DNA from: Tetragonia tetragonoides
Taxonomy: Eukaryota > Streptophyta > Magnoliopsida > Caryophyllales > Aizoaceae
Direction of reading: 5' to 3'
NCBI GenBank assembly: GCA_038025085.1
Contig: CM076148.1
Span: forward strand, 3,164,501-3,228,500
DNA length: 64,000 nucleotides
Shown piece by piece: positions 36,779 through 48,860 of this stretch. The notes below the pieces were generated by a model that was given only the letters and a program-made list of their open reading frames with translations, was not told the DNA's origin and did no database searches. Position 1 is the first letter of the stretch, and each line of letters starts with the position of its first letter. A program made the position numbers and the translations under genes.

Positions 36779-38050
36779 TTCTTTTGCTTTAGATTTTCAA
36801 CAAATTTAAATGTGACCGTCTCTTGTATTCACTATGAGTCTATGACCATGAGACATAGGGGTCGGTTTTGATAGATGTCAGTGTTATATTCATTAAATTA
36901 AATGTATGTAATAAGCGACTTCATTTTATCGTGAATTGATCTCGCAAAGATAGAGGAAAAATAAATTACATTGGTAAATTTTATCATAGAGCGAGAGAGG
37001 TAAAATAGAGATATGGCAAAATTGTTGTCCATTATAAGCTAAAACTTGCTACAAATACTATGATTAACTTTCATAAATTATCAAATAAATATATTTATTC
37101 AATATTTTGAAAAGGTACATTTTCAACAGTAAAATCGAATATAATATTACCCTTAATATTAAGGGTAAGAATTTGAAAAACACAAGCAAATAGTGTGTAT
37201 GCTCCATGAATTAAATAAAAAATAAGTTGGTAGATCTAACCAAATGATCATTCAACGATGAGATGGTGTAGATTTAGATACTCTAGAACAATTGATTCAA
37301 CAGTAATCCACATATATAAATATATTATCAATTAAACCAATTTCTCCCTAATGCAATAGTCTTTTTCCAAAAGCAACGACTTTAAAATGTGGGAACTAAA
37401 TTGTCAATCATTCTTTTGCTTTTGATTTTCATTTAAACTTAAATGTGATTGTCTCTCGTATTCACTATGAGACATGGGAGTCAATTTTGTTAGATGTTAG
37501 TGGTATGTACATGTAATAAGCGGCTCCATTTCATCACCAAGAAAAATAAGCGGCTCTATTTTATCGTGAATTGGTGTCATAAAGAGATGAAAAAACAAAA
37601 GAGAAAAAAAAATAATAAAGCATAGATAGATTTTGTAATAGAGGGAGGTAAAATAGAGATATGGCTATATTCTTCTCCAGTATAATAAGCTAAAACTTGC
37701 TACAAATACTACGATTAACTTTCATAAGTTATCAAATAAACATATTTATTCAATACTTTCGAAAGATACATTTTCGACTGTAATATCGATTACAATATTA
37801 CCCTTAACACTAAGGGTGAGAATTTGAAAAACACAAATTTATTTTGTGTATGTTCCATGAATTAAATAGGAAAATTAGTTGGTAGATCAACCAAAGGATC
37901 ATTTCACGATGAGATGGTGTAGGTTTAGATGCTCAAGAACAATTGCTTCAACAAATATTTAATCGATTAACCCTGATTTCTCCCAAACGCAATAGTCTTT
38001 TCCAAAAGCAACGACTTTGAAATTCGTGGGAACTAAATTGCCAATATCTA
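36779..38050. repeat. two-copy tandem duplication (about 640 bp units) of the amylase-B 3' end
   Basis: Unit 1 (about 36779-37413) and unit 2 (about 37416-38050) align throughout. Shared landmarks are TCTCxxGTATTCACTATGAG, GCTAAAACTTGCTACAAATACTA, AATATTACCCTTAA, GAATTTGAAAAACACAA, GATGAGATGGTGTAG and AAAAGCAACGACTTTxAAAxTxGTGGGAACTAAATTG. The last block is the end of amylase exon 4, so unit 1 contains a stub of that exon (about 37340-37410) without the rest of the gene. Confidence 0.88.
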
Positions 38051-40068
38051 ATTTTGGTCCAAGTTTGACTATGATCTTTTGAGCAATCATCGCCACGTAA
38101 AGATCTGCATCAGCTGCCAATATATCCACGTCACTTGATCCACTTATCCCATTCCTTATTCGAATTGAGCTTAGCTTTGATATTTCCTATTTAAGTCCCC
38201 ATTCGAAGAAATGATCATAAAACTGAAAGCATGAAAATAACTATTGTTAGATAGTATATATGACATAAAGAGACCACTAGAAGCCATCATTGTTTAAAAA
38301 CAAAAGCATAGTTTTCATATATCCCTTTGGTGCTATACTAGCCTCTTGTGGGTGCTACATTGACGGGGCCAGTGCTTGCGCTGGTTGTTCAGCTAGTCTG
38401 ATATGTTCGCTATTGAACACGAGAGTCCGAACATGATGTAGCGGGGGGTGCCTCGATCGCCATTCACTTACACCCTCTTTTTGACAAGCAAAAAAATATA
38501 TCCCTTTGGTACATACGTAATATTTTATTTTGTTTCATTTGGAAGGATCTGTTGAGCTTTATTATCAATATATAGACACATATACAAGCTAATTAATTAA
38601 CCGTTTACTTATCATTTTTTTAACACACAGAGTTGTAGCACCCATTTACACAAGGCAAAGGAAAGTTTGAAGGGAGATGCTTACGATTGAAGGAATTCCT
38701 GGATGAGTGAGAATATATGCATATCCTTGCATGACTTTATCAGATGGGAACGGCCACAAGTTTTGAGTGGATCCCGTATCATGGTTGTCGATAAATGTCA
38801 CAGCATTGTTTGGTAAAACTCCAATCATTCCACTTGGCTTTCCATTAGGATCTTTCATTCTCCACCATTCGCATTCAACAGCAGCTTGCAAAATACCTTT
38901 GGTAGTAAAATCGAAAGCGGTGACTGCACCACCACCGGCAGCCTCAACCCAATTAACTAACTCATTTCTACTTGTATCTTGATTATAATCTGGTTTTCCA
39001 TCTCGACCATAAGAAATAGAATCCCAAAACTCTCCTACGGCAAAATCAGGTTTAGTTTGCTCCATATAAATCTTAGTTATACTGGGTGAATATCCTTTAA
39101 CAAAATCAAATCTCCATCCATCAAAACCAATTTCGGTTTTAAGCCAATTCATCCAATCTGAAAGCTCTTTTTGTACCCGTAAGTTAAGATGATCGATATC
39201 TGGTGCAGCACCGTAATCCGCTCCTGTATCCATATTTCCAGACCCATCTGAATATTCGGTATCATCCCTACAAATGGCCCACGGCCCCCAATCTAAACGA
39301 TCATCAGAAGTTCCTCCCTCAAATATGCACCATATTCCCCTTCCATCCTTTTTGTCTGCACACCTATGATTTATCACAATATCAGCGACACATTTAATCC
39401 CTTTTTGATGAAATGCAATGATCAATGTCTTCAATTGGGCCTCGTTTCCATATTTAGAAGAATTAAGATCATATAACCTTCCTGGCAAATATCCTGAAAT
39501 TCGAGGAAAAATTAGATGATGAAAGATATTTTTTATTCATCATAATATAAACAAAACCTTCTTTGAGAAGTAAAGAGTTTACACATTTTTCTTTAAGAAA
39601 ATATTTCTAATCACATTACCTTGAGCAGAAACCGAGTGCGTTGGTGGAGGAAGCCAAACGTGACTAACTCCTGCTTCAGCTAGATCGTCAATAGAGTTCA
39701 TAAGAGAGTTGTATAATCCACCTTGCTTACTACATGAATTCCAATTGAATGCCTATTGATAAAATGAACAGAAAGTGAAAAAGATAATGTCAGGAGATTA
39801 TAATGAGGATTAATAAATTGATCAAATAAGTATCTCCAATATTTATTGATCTACTATTAGTTTATCATGTACTCCTGGAATCAATTGATGCATAGCAACA
39901 AGTTACCTAACTTGAGGGCTTTGAAGTCTAAACTAAAGCATACATGTTGATGAAAATTTATTAAGTGTTTCTACTCACCTGAAACAACAATGTAGGACTA
40001 GCAAGTGTGAGAAGAGGAAATATAGCAACAAAGAGGCAGCCAAGATTGAAGAGAGTTGAGGATTTCAT
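37959..40068 (-). pseudogene. alpha-amylase copy B with a premature stop in exon 4
   Basis: The exons parallel copy A: 40068-39979, 39752-39620, 39493-38685, and exon 4 from 38222. Signal peptide (MKSSTLFNLG...) and barrel are intact, including [10 protein letters not shown] (Asp), VGEFW (Glu) and FIDNHD (Asp). Eleven codons into exon 4 the frame meets TAG at 38189-38187 where copy A has GAG (LKEEIVK versus LK-stop-EISK). Beyond it the frame stays open to a TAA at 37959, with the remainder of the beta-sheet domain recognisable to CVWEKS. Translation therefore ends at about 355 residues and lacks the C-terminal domain. A recent pseudogene, a truncated product, or an assembly error are all possible. 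Intron 3 carries a retroposon. Confidence 0.85.
38332..38495 (+). mobile_element. short retroposon (SINE-like) in intron 3 of amylase B
   Basis: 164 bp of unusually GC-rich sequence (GGGGCCAGTGCTTGCGCTGG) ending in an A-tail, flanked by an exact 15-bp duplication ATATATCCCTTTGGT (38317-38331 and 38496-38510). That structure indicates target-primed insertion. I could not recognise clear pol III A/B boxes, so it may be a non-tRNA SINE or a 5'-truncated LINE end. It is transcribed antisense to itself as part of the amylase intron. Confidence 0.8.
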
Positions 40069-40311
40069 CTTCTCTTTCTAGAAATCCCCGAACTCAGAAA
40101 ATGATTGATTAGGATGATCAAGGATGGAGAAATACTATCAAACTTGTTGGTATTTATAGAGAACATATATGTAGATAGGAGCCAGAAATCAACAAAGGTT
40201 GGTTGATAGATAGTTAATACTATTTGCCCCATTTCCCCATTGACGTATATTGTAACAAATAACAATATTATTTGCTAAGCTAAAATGGCTTACTTTATAA
40301 CAGTTAGATAA

Positions 40312-40973
40312 GTGAGGGTGAGTGTGAGGTACTCAACGGGTATTGCACTATTCGGAATTGGAATTCGATACACCGATTCCTAAATTGTGAGAATTAGAAT
40401 TGGAATTAGTTGGTACAGGTTCTGAGTATTAGGAATTTGAATTGGAATTGGATCCACTGAGTACCCACCGATTTCTGGATACCGATATACCTATTAAATT
40501 CTATATTTATTATTTTTTAAAAATTAAAATTATATATTTTAATAATAAAAAAAACAGCATACACAAACTTAAATTTAGCTAGTTTGGCCAAGGTTTGCAT
40601 AACGTTGATCAATGTTCACATATCAGACTTATTTTACTCCTTTTGCTTTTGTTCTTAGCTTTATTTCACCAAATTGGTGGCGACTTACTCACTGATGTAC
40701 CAGCATCTTTTGCAAAGGAATTCCAAACATCATCAAACCTGAGAAAACACTTTTGTTGAGGTTACTTAGTTACTGAATAGTGAATATTTGTAGCTTAGTT
40801 ACTGAACATTGAATACTGGCGAAGGAAAGTTAGTATATTAGGAATATCTTTCCGTAGAATTGGTTTTACACCGGATACCCAATCGGTTCCGGTTTCGAAA
40901 AGTTAGGAATCGAAATTAGAATTGGTTGATATCGGTTTCCATTTTTGGTAATTATCGACCGGTGCTCACCTTA
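40312..40973. mobile_element. hAT-type element with ATTGGAATT/ACCGATTCC-rich interior
   Basis: The ends GTGAGGGTGAGTGTGAGG and ...CCGGTGCTCACCTTA are imperfect inverted repeats (TAAGGTGAGCACCGG on the reverse), flanked by TTAGATAA (40304-40311) and TAAGATAA (40974-40981), an 8-bp duplication with one change. The interior repeats GAATTGGAATT, ACCGATTCC and GGTTTCGG motifs in both orientations and encodes nothing. It lies upstream of amylase copy B. Confidence 0.5.
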
Positions 40974-40981
40974 TAAGATAA

Positions 40982-42665
40982 CCACCTTTTTTTTTTTCCC
41001 CTTGTCAGTTTGGATAACCACTTTATTTGCTCGGCAGTTAGATAACCACTTGCAACATAACAATCGGTTAAAGATAAAGATAAAGATGAAAATTTGTTGG
41101 AATAGGATTATAGGAGTATAGTGAAAGAGGTTCCACTAGCCTACGCTCAACGATTGATGTCATTTTTCTTCCTATCGTCAGTTGCAGACTTGCAGTTTAC
41201 CGTGAAGAATGGGTCTATGCCGTCTATGCATGTGTTCATGGATAAAGTCATCAAGTGTCAATGTTTGAGCTCACCTTGAGTTGTGTCAATTACGAGAGAG
41301 ATCTCCTTCAATTAAATGGTATAGTATTTAGTGTACAACACCATTTTGATTGGAGGGAATCTCATATCGTCAATTACATGTCCAACTCAGTTGAGACTCG
41401 AGAGTATGCATAAAAATGTATACAAATTCATCCAATCATTAAAGATAACTTTGTAACTTGTCTGAAATGGAAATGGAAATGGAAATGGAATTATACTAGA
41501 TAGAGCTTATTATTATGATATTAGTACACCAAACTTGGCATACACGTACTACACTTACAAATGTTGGTACATTTTAAGTAAATTGGAGTACTAATAATAG
41601 TTATAATCATCGCACAAAAAAAAAAAATCTATAATCAACTCAATACAAGTTTTGTTTTTTTTGACGAGGAACAAGATTCATAAGATTCATAGGAACCAAC
41701 CCTTAACGATACTATTTCAGTAAGATACTCTACTTTGAATCATTTAGAACATCTTAATTTGAAAAGCGAGTATCTTCAGGAAGTTTTTTTATTTTATTTT
41801 TATTTTTATTTTTTGAGGTTAGTAAGATAAATCCAGTTCACACAATTTCATTCGATATAGAGGTGTATGATTATTGATTACCCACTATGCATAAGTTCAC
41901 ATCTATTACACATTAGAGAAGGGCTGAAGGGGGAGGCGCAGGCGAGGCATGGAGGGATGTGCATCTCACAAGATAAGCCAACAACCGATTGGCTTCCATA
42001 GTTCCATTCGATTCATTGTCATCACCTAGGTCTGTTAACTGTAGCATGACCTTTGATTTATATAGATGACAGAAGGACATCAATAATATTACAGGGTCCA
42101 TGGCTGATACCTTGCTCTGTTGCTCACCATCATAATGACACGAACAGTCTAGTTGTATTCATCTGCTATATGGAAAAGAATGTCTCATCATATTACATTT
42201 CTGGTTTACAATAACAAAGATGCAAACATTGATGGCTTCAGCACAAAAGATAGTCTATTTGACTGCAAACAAGAGGAAATAATCCCGACAAAATTCTTGT
42301 AAGCATTGTCAAAGAGACTCATACACAACATGATCAGTCTGCATAGAGCTTCTAATTTCTGGGAGATTTCTTCTCTGGCCTGAGAATTAACCATATAAAC
42401 AGTCCCAAAATATCACTAAAACAGTGTTGAACTGTACTTAACCATGCATACAAATTGCTCATCAACTTCGGCTTCAGCTGAATGCAACTGATCTCTTCCA
42501 AGCTATGCAGTTTCACATCAGTTATGGGTTAAACAACCTGAATCCAAGAGGACATTATATTGGGTCCAGAGATTGCAGCAAGTTTTGAGCTCTACAATTG
42601 GTAACTGTAAGTATTTATCAAAATGAGAGAGGGGGGGCGGGGGTAGTCTACTCAATTTCCTCACC
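40982..42665. other. intergenic DNA, nothing recognised
   Basis: AT-rich sequence with a GGAAAT tandem (about 41468-41490) and poly-T runs near 41785-41815. No gene or complete mobile element could be supported. Confidence 0.5.
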
Positions 42666-44693
42666 TCATGAGGAGGCTGATTCAGAAGGGGCTGCCGCCT
42701 CTTGTTTTGGTTTTCTTGTTGCTCCTGGAGGCCCATCTCTGCGTCTCTCATACCTTTTACTCTCATACTTGGAAGGATTTCGTTGCTTCGGTTGGTATGT
42801 TGGGTACTTGCAAGGAATAATCTCACCGTTGATGTACTTATCCCCTGAGACGAAACATTTCAAAAATTTGAGACTAGTCACTGACATAAAACACAGAAGA
42901 TGTCTAAGCAAACAAATAAAGCACCTCCATAGTCCTTGTTCTTAACATCTATGTAAGAATCAGGCAATACCCACAGAACTCCGGGCAATCCTGCAAAGCA
43001 TGAAGTTTCAAACTTTTAGTTACATCATCAGATTTTAGATTGTCATGCAGCAACAACAGCAGATCCTGCCTTAAGGTGGTACAAAAAAGATTTGCAACCT
43101 TAAGTTTTTCATTTACTAACAAAAGTATAATAACCACCAACACTTATACATACCCTTGAACTTTTCGGATGTTTCTTCATCCACAGTACATTGGAACCCT
43201 GTGTAGGTTGTGGTACTGAAAGCATACATATTCTTTTTTGCTTCCTCCATGCTGAAGATAAAGAGAGAAACGATCATTTGAGTATGATATCAGACTAGCG
43301 CAATCCGAGTGCAATATTTCCCTTGTCTAAAGAGAAAGCATCTTTATGAGAAGCAAATGCAACCTACTATGACGAGCAGAACAAAACTGGATTTTGATTT
43401 GAAAGTTTTAATAGGAAACATGCTTCTGTCCTGACTCCTGCTATCCACCATTTATGCCATTCAATTCCTTCTCTATAAAACTAAGTTCTGCTTGAGCATA
43501 TCCATTTTTTAATGCTTACAGTGACAACCTTATCAAAAATATGCTCCCAGTGACAATAATAACAAGAAAGATGTATCCAAGTTAACTGATTCCAGAGCAG
43601 CGGATTCGTGCACCAATCAACGCTTTCATTGTTCTATTTGACAATCCAAATAATGAAGAGAACACAATTGCTTGTTCAAAATTTCGGGAAAGAAAAGGGC
43701 ACCACAACACAGCCCACATTCCTGTAATTGTGTTCCACAACCAAAATGCAGTTGCAAAGGAATAAGAAACAAATACTGTTCTCACCACCAACAACCAGTG
43801 CAATCCTACCTCGAGCAGGCTTGAGGAGGTCTAAATGTTTGCAACCTTACCCCCGACTGCGACTAGTGCCCCAAAACTACCATAGAGGCTGTTTACAATG
43901 TTCACAGAAAACATTTTGCACTCACTAACTGCCCCAAACAAAGCCAATTGATGTTTCATCATTGTCTCTGGTTACATCACCAACCCAACTTCATTCCAAT
44001 TGAACATTCAATTTCACATCACCACAACTTCTAAAAAAAAAAAAAAAAAAAAAAAAGGGCACAAACTACGATCACAAATTCAGCACACAAAGGATTTTGC
44101 CATTATATTTTCTCCATATAATCCCACAAAAGCTCAGCCTTTGCTTACCAAATCAGTATCCATAAATTCTACCTAACATCATAATTAAATCATTCAATTC
44201 CCACAATTCACCTACACAACCAATACCCAAAAGTCCAGACAAAAAAGTGGCATTCAATATAAATAAAAAGCACAATTTTTTCTTCAAAAATCAAACAACA
44301 ATGGAATCAGAGTTAAAGAACAAACCTTCCCACAACAGTAGCAAGGGTATTGAGGTAAGTGTCAATCATTTGCTCTCTAGAGGGTGCAGGGTCTTTAGGG
44401 AACTCCATAACAATAAGCCAGTGGTTATAGTCGCACCCAGGTAACATAATAGTCTCTCTTTGCTCATTACTGCTGTTGTTGTTGCTTCTTTTGGATGAGT
44501 AATCGCCATCAATTGCTGCCCTAACTGTAAAACTCCTTGATGGGGTGCTTTTGTATAGCTTGAATGAGTGTGGGGTGAAGGAATTTGAGCTGAGAGAGAG
44601 GAGAGAGATTGTGGGTTTAAGAGCAGGGTTTGTTGATGATGATGGAAGGGGTAGTCGGGTTTTAGGAAGGAGAGAAAATGAGAGGGTCGCCAT
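42666..44693 (-). CDS. MORF9: multiple organellar RNA editing factor, MORF9-like (plastid), four exons
   Basis: Exons on the minus strand: 44693-44326, 43251-43154, 42990-42925 and 42844-42666, giving 236 codons. Residues 1-60 are Ser/Thr/Leu-rich and look like a chloroplast transit peptide ([15 protein letters not shown]...). The MORF domain follows: [19 protein letters not shown] (81-99), then in exon 2 [20 protein letters not shown] and [13 protein letters not shown], then [15 protein letters not shown] and [15 protein letters not shown]. The Gln/Arg/Lys-rich tail ends SESASS. MORF proteins bind PLS-type PPR proteins and are needed for C-to-U editing of plastid transcripts; this tail type is characteristic of MORF9. 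The ATG at 44693 is the first in frame. Confidence 0.92.
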
Positions 44694-46467
44694 TGGAGAC
44701 AAAAATGGGGGGAGAGAGACGAGAGTGAGTAGAAATGAATGTGATAAGGTGAATTGGTAGTCTTGTACTAGGCCGGAAGGTTATGGCTTATGTTGGATAT
44801 TTCATGTCTTTGGCCGTGTGGGCAAACCGGTCGAAACCGGGGACTTTTATTGTGTGTGTTTTCCCTTTTCTTTTGCGGTTTTTAGTGACACCATTATACG
44901 CTTTTAAGACCCTCAAAAATTAAAAAAAAGAACTTTTAATCACTGGAGCATATCCATTTTAAATATATTTAGGCATAATTACATTTAAAAGTGTGGTAAA
45001 CATAAGTTTGACCTTGACCTTAAAGTGTGAGATTATTTTAGTTAGGGATGTATTTTGATTTGAAGTTTGAACCGATTCCTCACAAGTAACTCCTCTAGGA
45101 GAAAGTAAAGGAATTTATCAATTATCATCCTATTTCCATCAAATAGAAACAAATAAATATACAAATGTCCTCAACTATTCCCAACCAAACAAAGAACGAA
45201 GGGAGCTTGTTTAACTAGTTGTTATAAGTAGAGATTATAATAGTGGACTAGGCATGAACTCAACTCGAAGTTTATTAGAGACACAAAAAGTCAAGGTTAT
45301 GAGTCGGTGTTGCCCGACGTCTGACGATGATTGTACAAGTCTTGAGCCCAACCGAACTAGCCACTTTCATCTTAACAATAGTTTATCTCACTCCTTTGCG
45401 ACTTGGGCAGCATCCTCTAAGTTTGTAGGGAAAATCTACTTTTTATCTCGAATACGACTTTTAGATTGTATGTTTGTTTTTTTGAGTTCTTTTAATACAA
45501 GCAAAACAACCTTTTGACTAGAAAAAAAAAAAACTTTTTTGGGTGATAATTTACTAAAAAAAAAATAAAAAAGCCTGGCTTCTTTCGGGCCTATAGTGGG
45601 TTGCCCCGGGTGAGCGTAAATACAGGCCGGGTCAGTGCGGGTAAGAACCGGAATCGGCCGATTGTCCATTTGCTACATCCCAGCAATTTCCAATACTAGC
45701 AAAAATGCTCTCAGACTTTACCAGATGAGCTCTGGGTGGTGAAAAATGTCGGTTCAACCGAAGGGAAAACGAAATGGGCATCACATCAATTAAAGTAGCA
45801 ATCTTTACCAGTTCAACAGGTACATACTTGTATCTGCTATATAACCCTCCTAGCATATATGATCCTAATTTATGATGTTTCAAATTTACAACTTACAGAC
45901 GTTTTATTCCATTGAATTGGCTAAATTGCTAACATATGGCTAATTATATTCTGGGTTTTCTTGTGCTCATTGTTAATTTCATAGTTGTGGCTGATCTCCT
46001 TCGATTCACAATGTGGGTCTCAGTATTTGGAAACTATTGGTGCCAAAAAAGGGTTCTTTCCTCTGTAATATAAAACATTTATGATGGAATTGTCAATTTG
46101 AGAAAATTGAGGTTTTTTTTTGGTTTAAAGGCAATAATACATATTCATTTCATTGTGGATAGTTAGCAGAGAAAGATGATTGATATATAATTACTAGAAG
46201 ATGGCAAAAACCAAATACTTAGATGGGTACCATGGAAGATATTGGCCCGCTTCGAAGGTATCTATAGGAAGTTTGTATGCTGCAAACAAACTAATAATGA
46301 TGTTAGTCCTTGGTAGATATTACAGAACTAATAATGACTACTTGAAAAGCATTCAACTGATCTTTGCCTTACTCCATGAGAAGTATAGTTCATATTCTTT
46401 TGTTTTTCCAAAGCAAGTCGTAATCTATTGCATTTTGATTCTGTGTTATGTAGAGTGTACTCTAATT
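44694..46467. other. intergenic DNA between MORF9 and the PPR locus
   Basis: Contains the probable LINE 3' end at 45254-45534 and otherwise unassigned AT-rich sequence. The small frames here have no family resemblance. Confidence 0.5.
45254..45534 (+). mobile_element. probable 3' end of a LINE (5'-truncated)
   Basis: The final stretch (TTAGATTGTATGTTTGTTTTTTTG...TAATACAAGC...CTAG followed by A-tail) closely matches the end of the LINE fragment at 60241-60443. Upstream, a broken frame contains SLSHSFATWAASSKF, like the AH-LA-WA close of plant LINE RNase H domains. I could not identify an exact target duplication. Confidence 0.5.
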
Positions 46468-47205
46468 TGAAAAGTTCCTACTAAAAGACCTTTCACTTGA
46501 CGAGGAATTTTGATGCTGAATGCTATTAGTCATTGATTAAGAAGCTCCTAGACCTGATACATTTGATGTGAACTATTTACCTTGACCTTTGAAGGAGTTT
46601 ATTTCCTAGTTTCAATTACTCAAGATTTAAGAGTGCATGATTGTCTTAAAGTTTCAACTAATCGCTATGTTGAAGACAATTGCTTTATGCCTTATAGGTT
46701 GAAACATTTGATTCAGATGCAATTTGTGAAATCAAATGTGCAATTTTTCTCTTCTAGGGACTAGCACTGTGCTGAAATTTGTAGTAGCCGCAGTATGAGG
46801 GGTTGCTGAAATTATTTATTGATAGAGATGGTTTCCATCTTTCGTCGTAGTACACTTGTGTTACACTAAGATGAAAAGTATCTACTAAAGGCCTTTCACT
46901 GGCAGCGGAATTTTGATACTGAATGCTATTAGTCATGATTAAGAAGCTCTAGACCTGATATATTTGATGTGAACTATTTACCTTAACCTATGAAGGAGTT
47001 CATTTTAAGAGTACATCACTATGTTGAAGATGATTGCTTTATGCCTTGTAGGTTGAAAGATGCAGATGCAACTTGTGTAATGAAATGTGCAATTTTGCTC
47101 TTCTAGGGACTAGCATTGTGCTGAAATTTGTAGTAGCTGCAGCATGAGGGATTGCTGAAATTATTTATTGATAGAGATGGTTTCCATCTTTCGTCGTAGT
47201 ACACT
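46468..47205. repeat. tandem duplication covering the upstream region and first codons of the PPR gene
   Basis: Unit 1 (about 46468-46871) and unit 2 (about 46872-47205) share TTTCACTxxC.xxGGAATTTTGAT, GCTATTAGTCAT, TTTGATGTGAACTATTTACC, TGCTGAAATTTGTAGTAG and GAGATGGTTTCCATCTTTCG. Unit 1 thus carries its own ATG (46828) and 13 codons (MVSIFRRSTLVLH, then stop), while unit 2 leads into the real gene at 47177. Confidence 0.88.
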
Positions 47206-48860
47206 TATATTAGTGAATCTCTCTCTTTCAATGGGCAAACCTAAACAAAGTTGCTTCTTCAGTCATCATTTGGCAGGGACTGACCAGATTCACGCAATTG
47301 TAAACTCTCTTTGTGAGTCCCTCAGAAAAGGCTTGAACTGGGACTCTTTGAGCAAAAAATATGATTCTATGAGTGTCACTGATCCTATTATTGAGAAAGT
47401 ACTTCTAGAATTGAAGGAACCCAATGAAGCAAAAAGAGCTCTGAGTTTTTTTCACTGGGTTGGACATAACAAGAAGATTCACCATGGACTTGAGCATTAC
47501 TGTATTACCATTCATATTTTGGCCCGTGCGCGTCTTGTACGTGATGCTTGTGGTTTGCTAGTATCCGTGCTGATGAAGAATAATGAGAATGAGGTTGGTG
47601 ATTCTATGAGGTTTTCAGTCGTTGATATGCTGCTGAGAACTTACCGTATTACAAACTCATGCCCTCTTGTTTTTGACTTATTGGTGCAAATTTATAGTAA
47701 GTTAAGAATGTTCAATACCGCTTTTGATGTTGGTTGTTACTTGGATGAGCATGGATTCTCTTTGAAGCTTGGAACCTTCAACACTTTACTTTACAGCACA
47801 CAAAAATCAGCTGATAGAAGTGGTCTGATTTGGAAGGTATATGGGCATATGATCCAGAAGAGAATATACCCAAATGAGCTGACAGTGAGAGTAATGATTG
47901 ATGCGTTGTGCAAGGCAGGTGAGTTGCAAAACTTTGTGGACATTATTGATAGAATTCATGGCAAGAGATGCTCCCCTATAGTGATTGTGAGTACGAGTCT
48001 GATTTTTAGGATGTTAAGGGAGGGGAAAGTTGAGGAAGGGGTGGTTTTGATGAAGAGGATGTTGCAGAAGAACTTGATCCTTGATACTATTTCTTACTCG
48101 ATGATTGTTTATGCTAAAATCAAAATTGGAGAATTGGACTCTGCTAGAGAAGTGTATGAAGAAATGCTGAGTAGAGGTTTTTGTCCTAACTCTTTCGTGT
48201 ACGCTTTGTTTATCGGAGCCTACTGTGAGGAGTGGATGGTTGAAGAGGCACTTAAATTGATAGAAGAAATGGTGAATATCGGTCTTAAGCCATACGATGA
48301 GACTTATAATTTTCTCATTATTGGTTGCGCTAAAACAGGGAACTTGGTAAACAGCATCAGACTTTGCGAGGAAATGACAGAGAAAGGTTTGCTTCCAAGC
48401 TCTTCAGCTTTTAATGAGATGGCTGGAAAGCTATGTCAAGGTGGGAATACGAAGCAGGTCAATGAGTTGTTAACTAGTGTAATAGAGAAAGGCTTCTTGC
48501 CTGACGAGACAACATATTGTTATCTTATTGATGGCTATAGAAGAGAGAGAAATAGCTCAGAGGTTCTGAAATTGTACTACGAAATGGAATTCAGGTCACT
48601 ATCTCCTGGAACCCATTTTTACTTCATTGATCACCACAATGTGTGAGCACAAGAAACCTGAAGAAGCAGAGAAGTATTTGGCCATTATGAAATCTCGGTC
48701 ATTGGGCCCAACCTTATACATCTATGAGCTGTTGATAGTTGCCCACCTTGACAATGGAAATAAAGGAAGGGCTCATGAACTTTACTATGAGATGCTTCAG
48801 AAAGGTTTCAAGATCAACCAATCAATCACAAATAGTTTTTCTCTTGAAGATCCTGAATAG
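47177..48860 (+). pseudogene. P-class pentatricopeptide repeat protein, frameshifted near the 3' end
   Basis: The ATG at 47177 opens 489 codons (stop at 48646); the homologous continuation is in another frame from about 48627 to the stop at 48860 (SLITTMCEHKKPEEAEKYLA). About 560 residues would be expected if uninterrupted. After a short basic N-terminus that could target an organelle come tandem 35-residue PPR motifs, for example LTVRVMIDALCKAGELQNFV, ISYSMIVYAKIKIGELDSAR, TYNFLIIGCAKTGNLVNSIR and TTYCYLIDGYRRERNSSEVL. P-class PPRs bind organellar RNA for stability, splicing or translation. The break lies near 48612-48627, where two bases seem lost or one gained. The first-frame product would lack the last two or so motifs. 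A sequencing error is possible. No intron is seen. Confidence 0.85.

Noticed and set aside
46201..46470. 89-codon plus-strand ORF upstream of the PPR locus
   Set aside because: No domain or signal peptide, AT-rich codons; likely chance.
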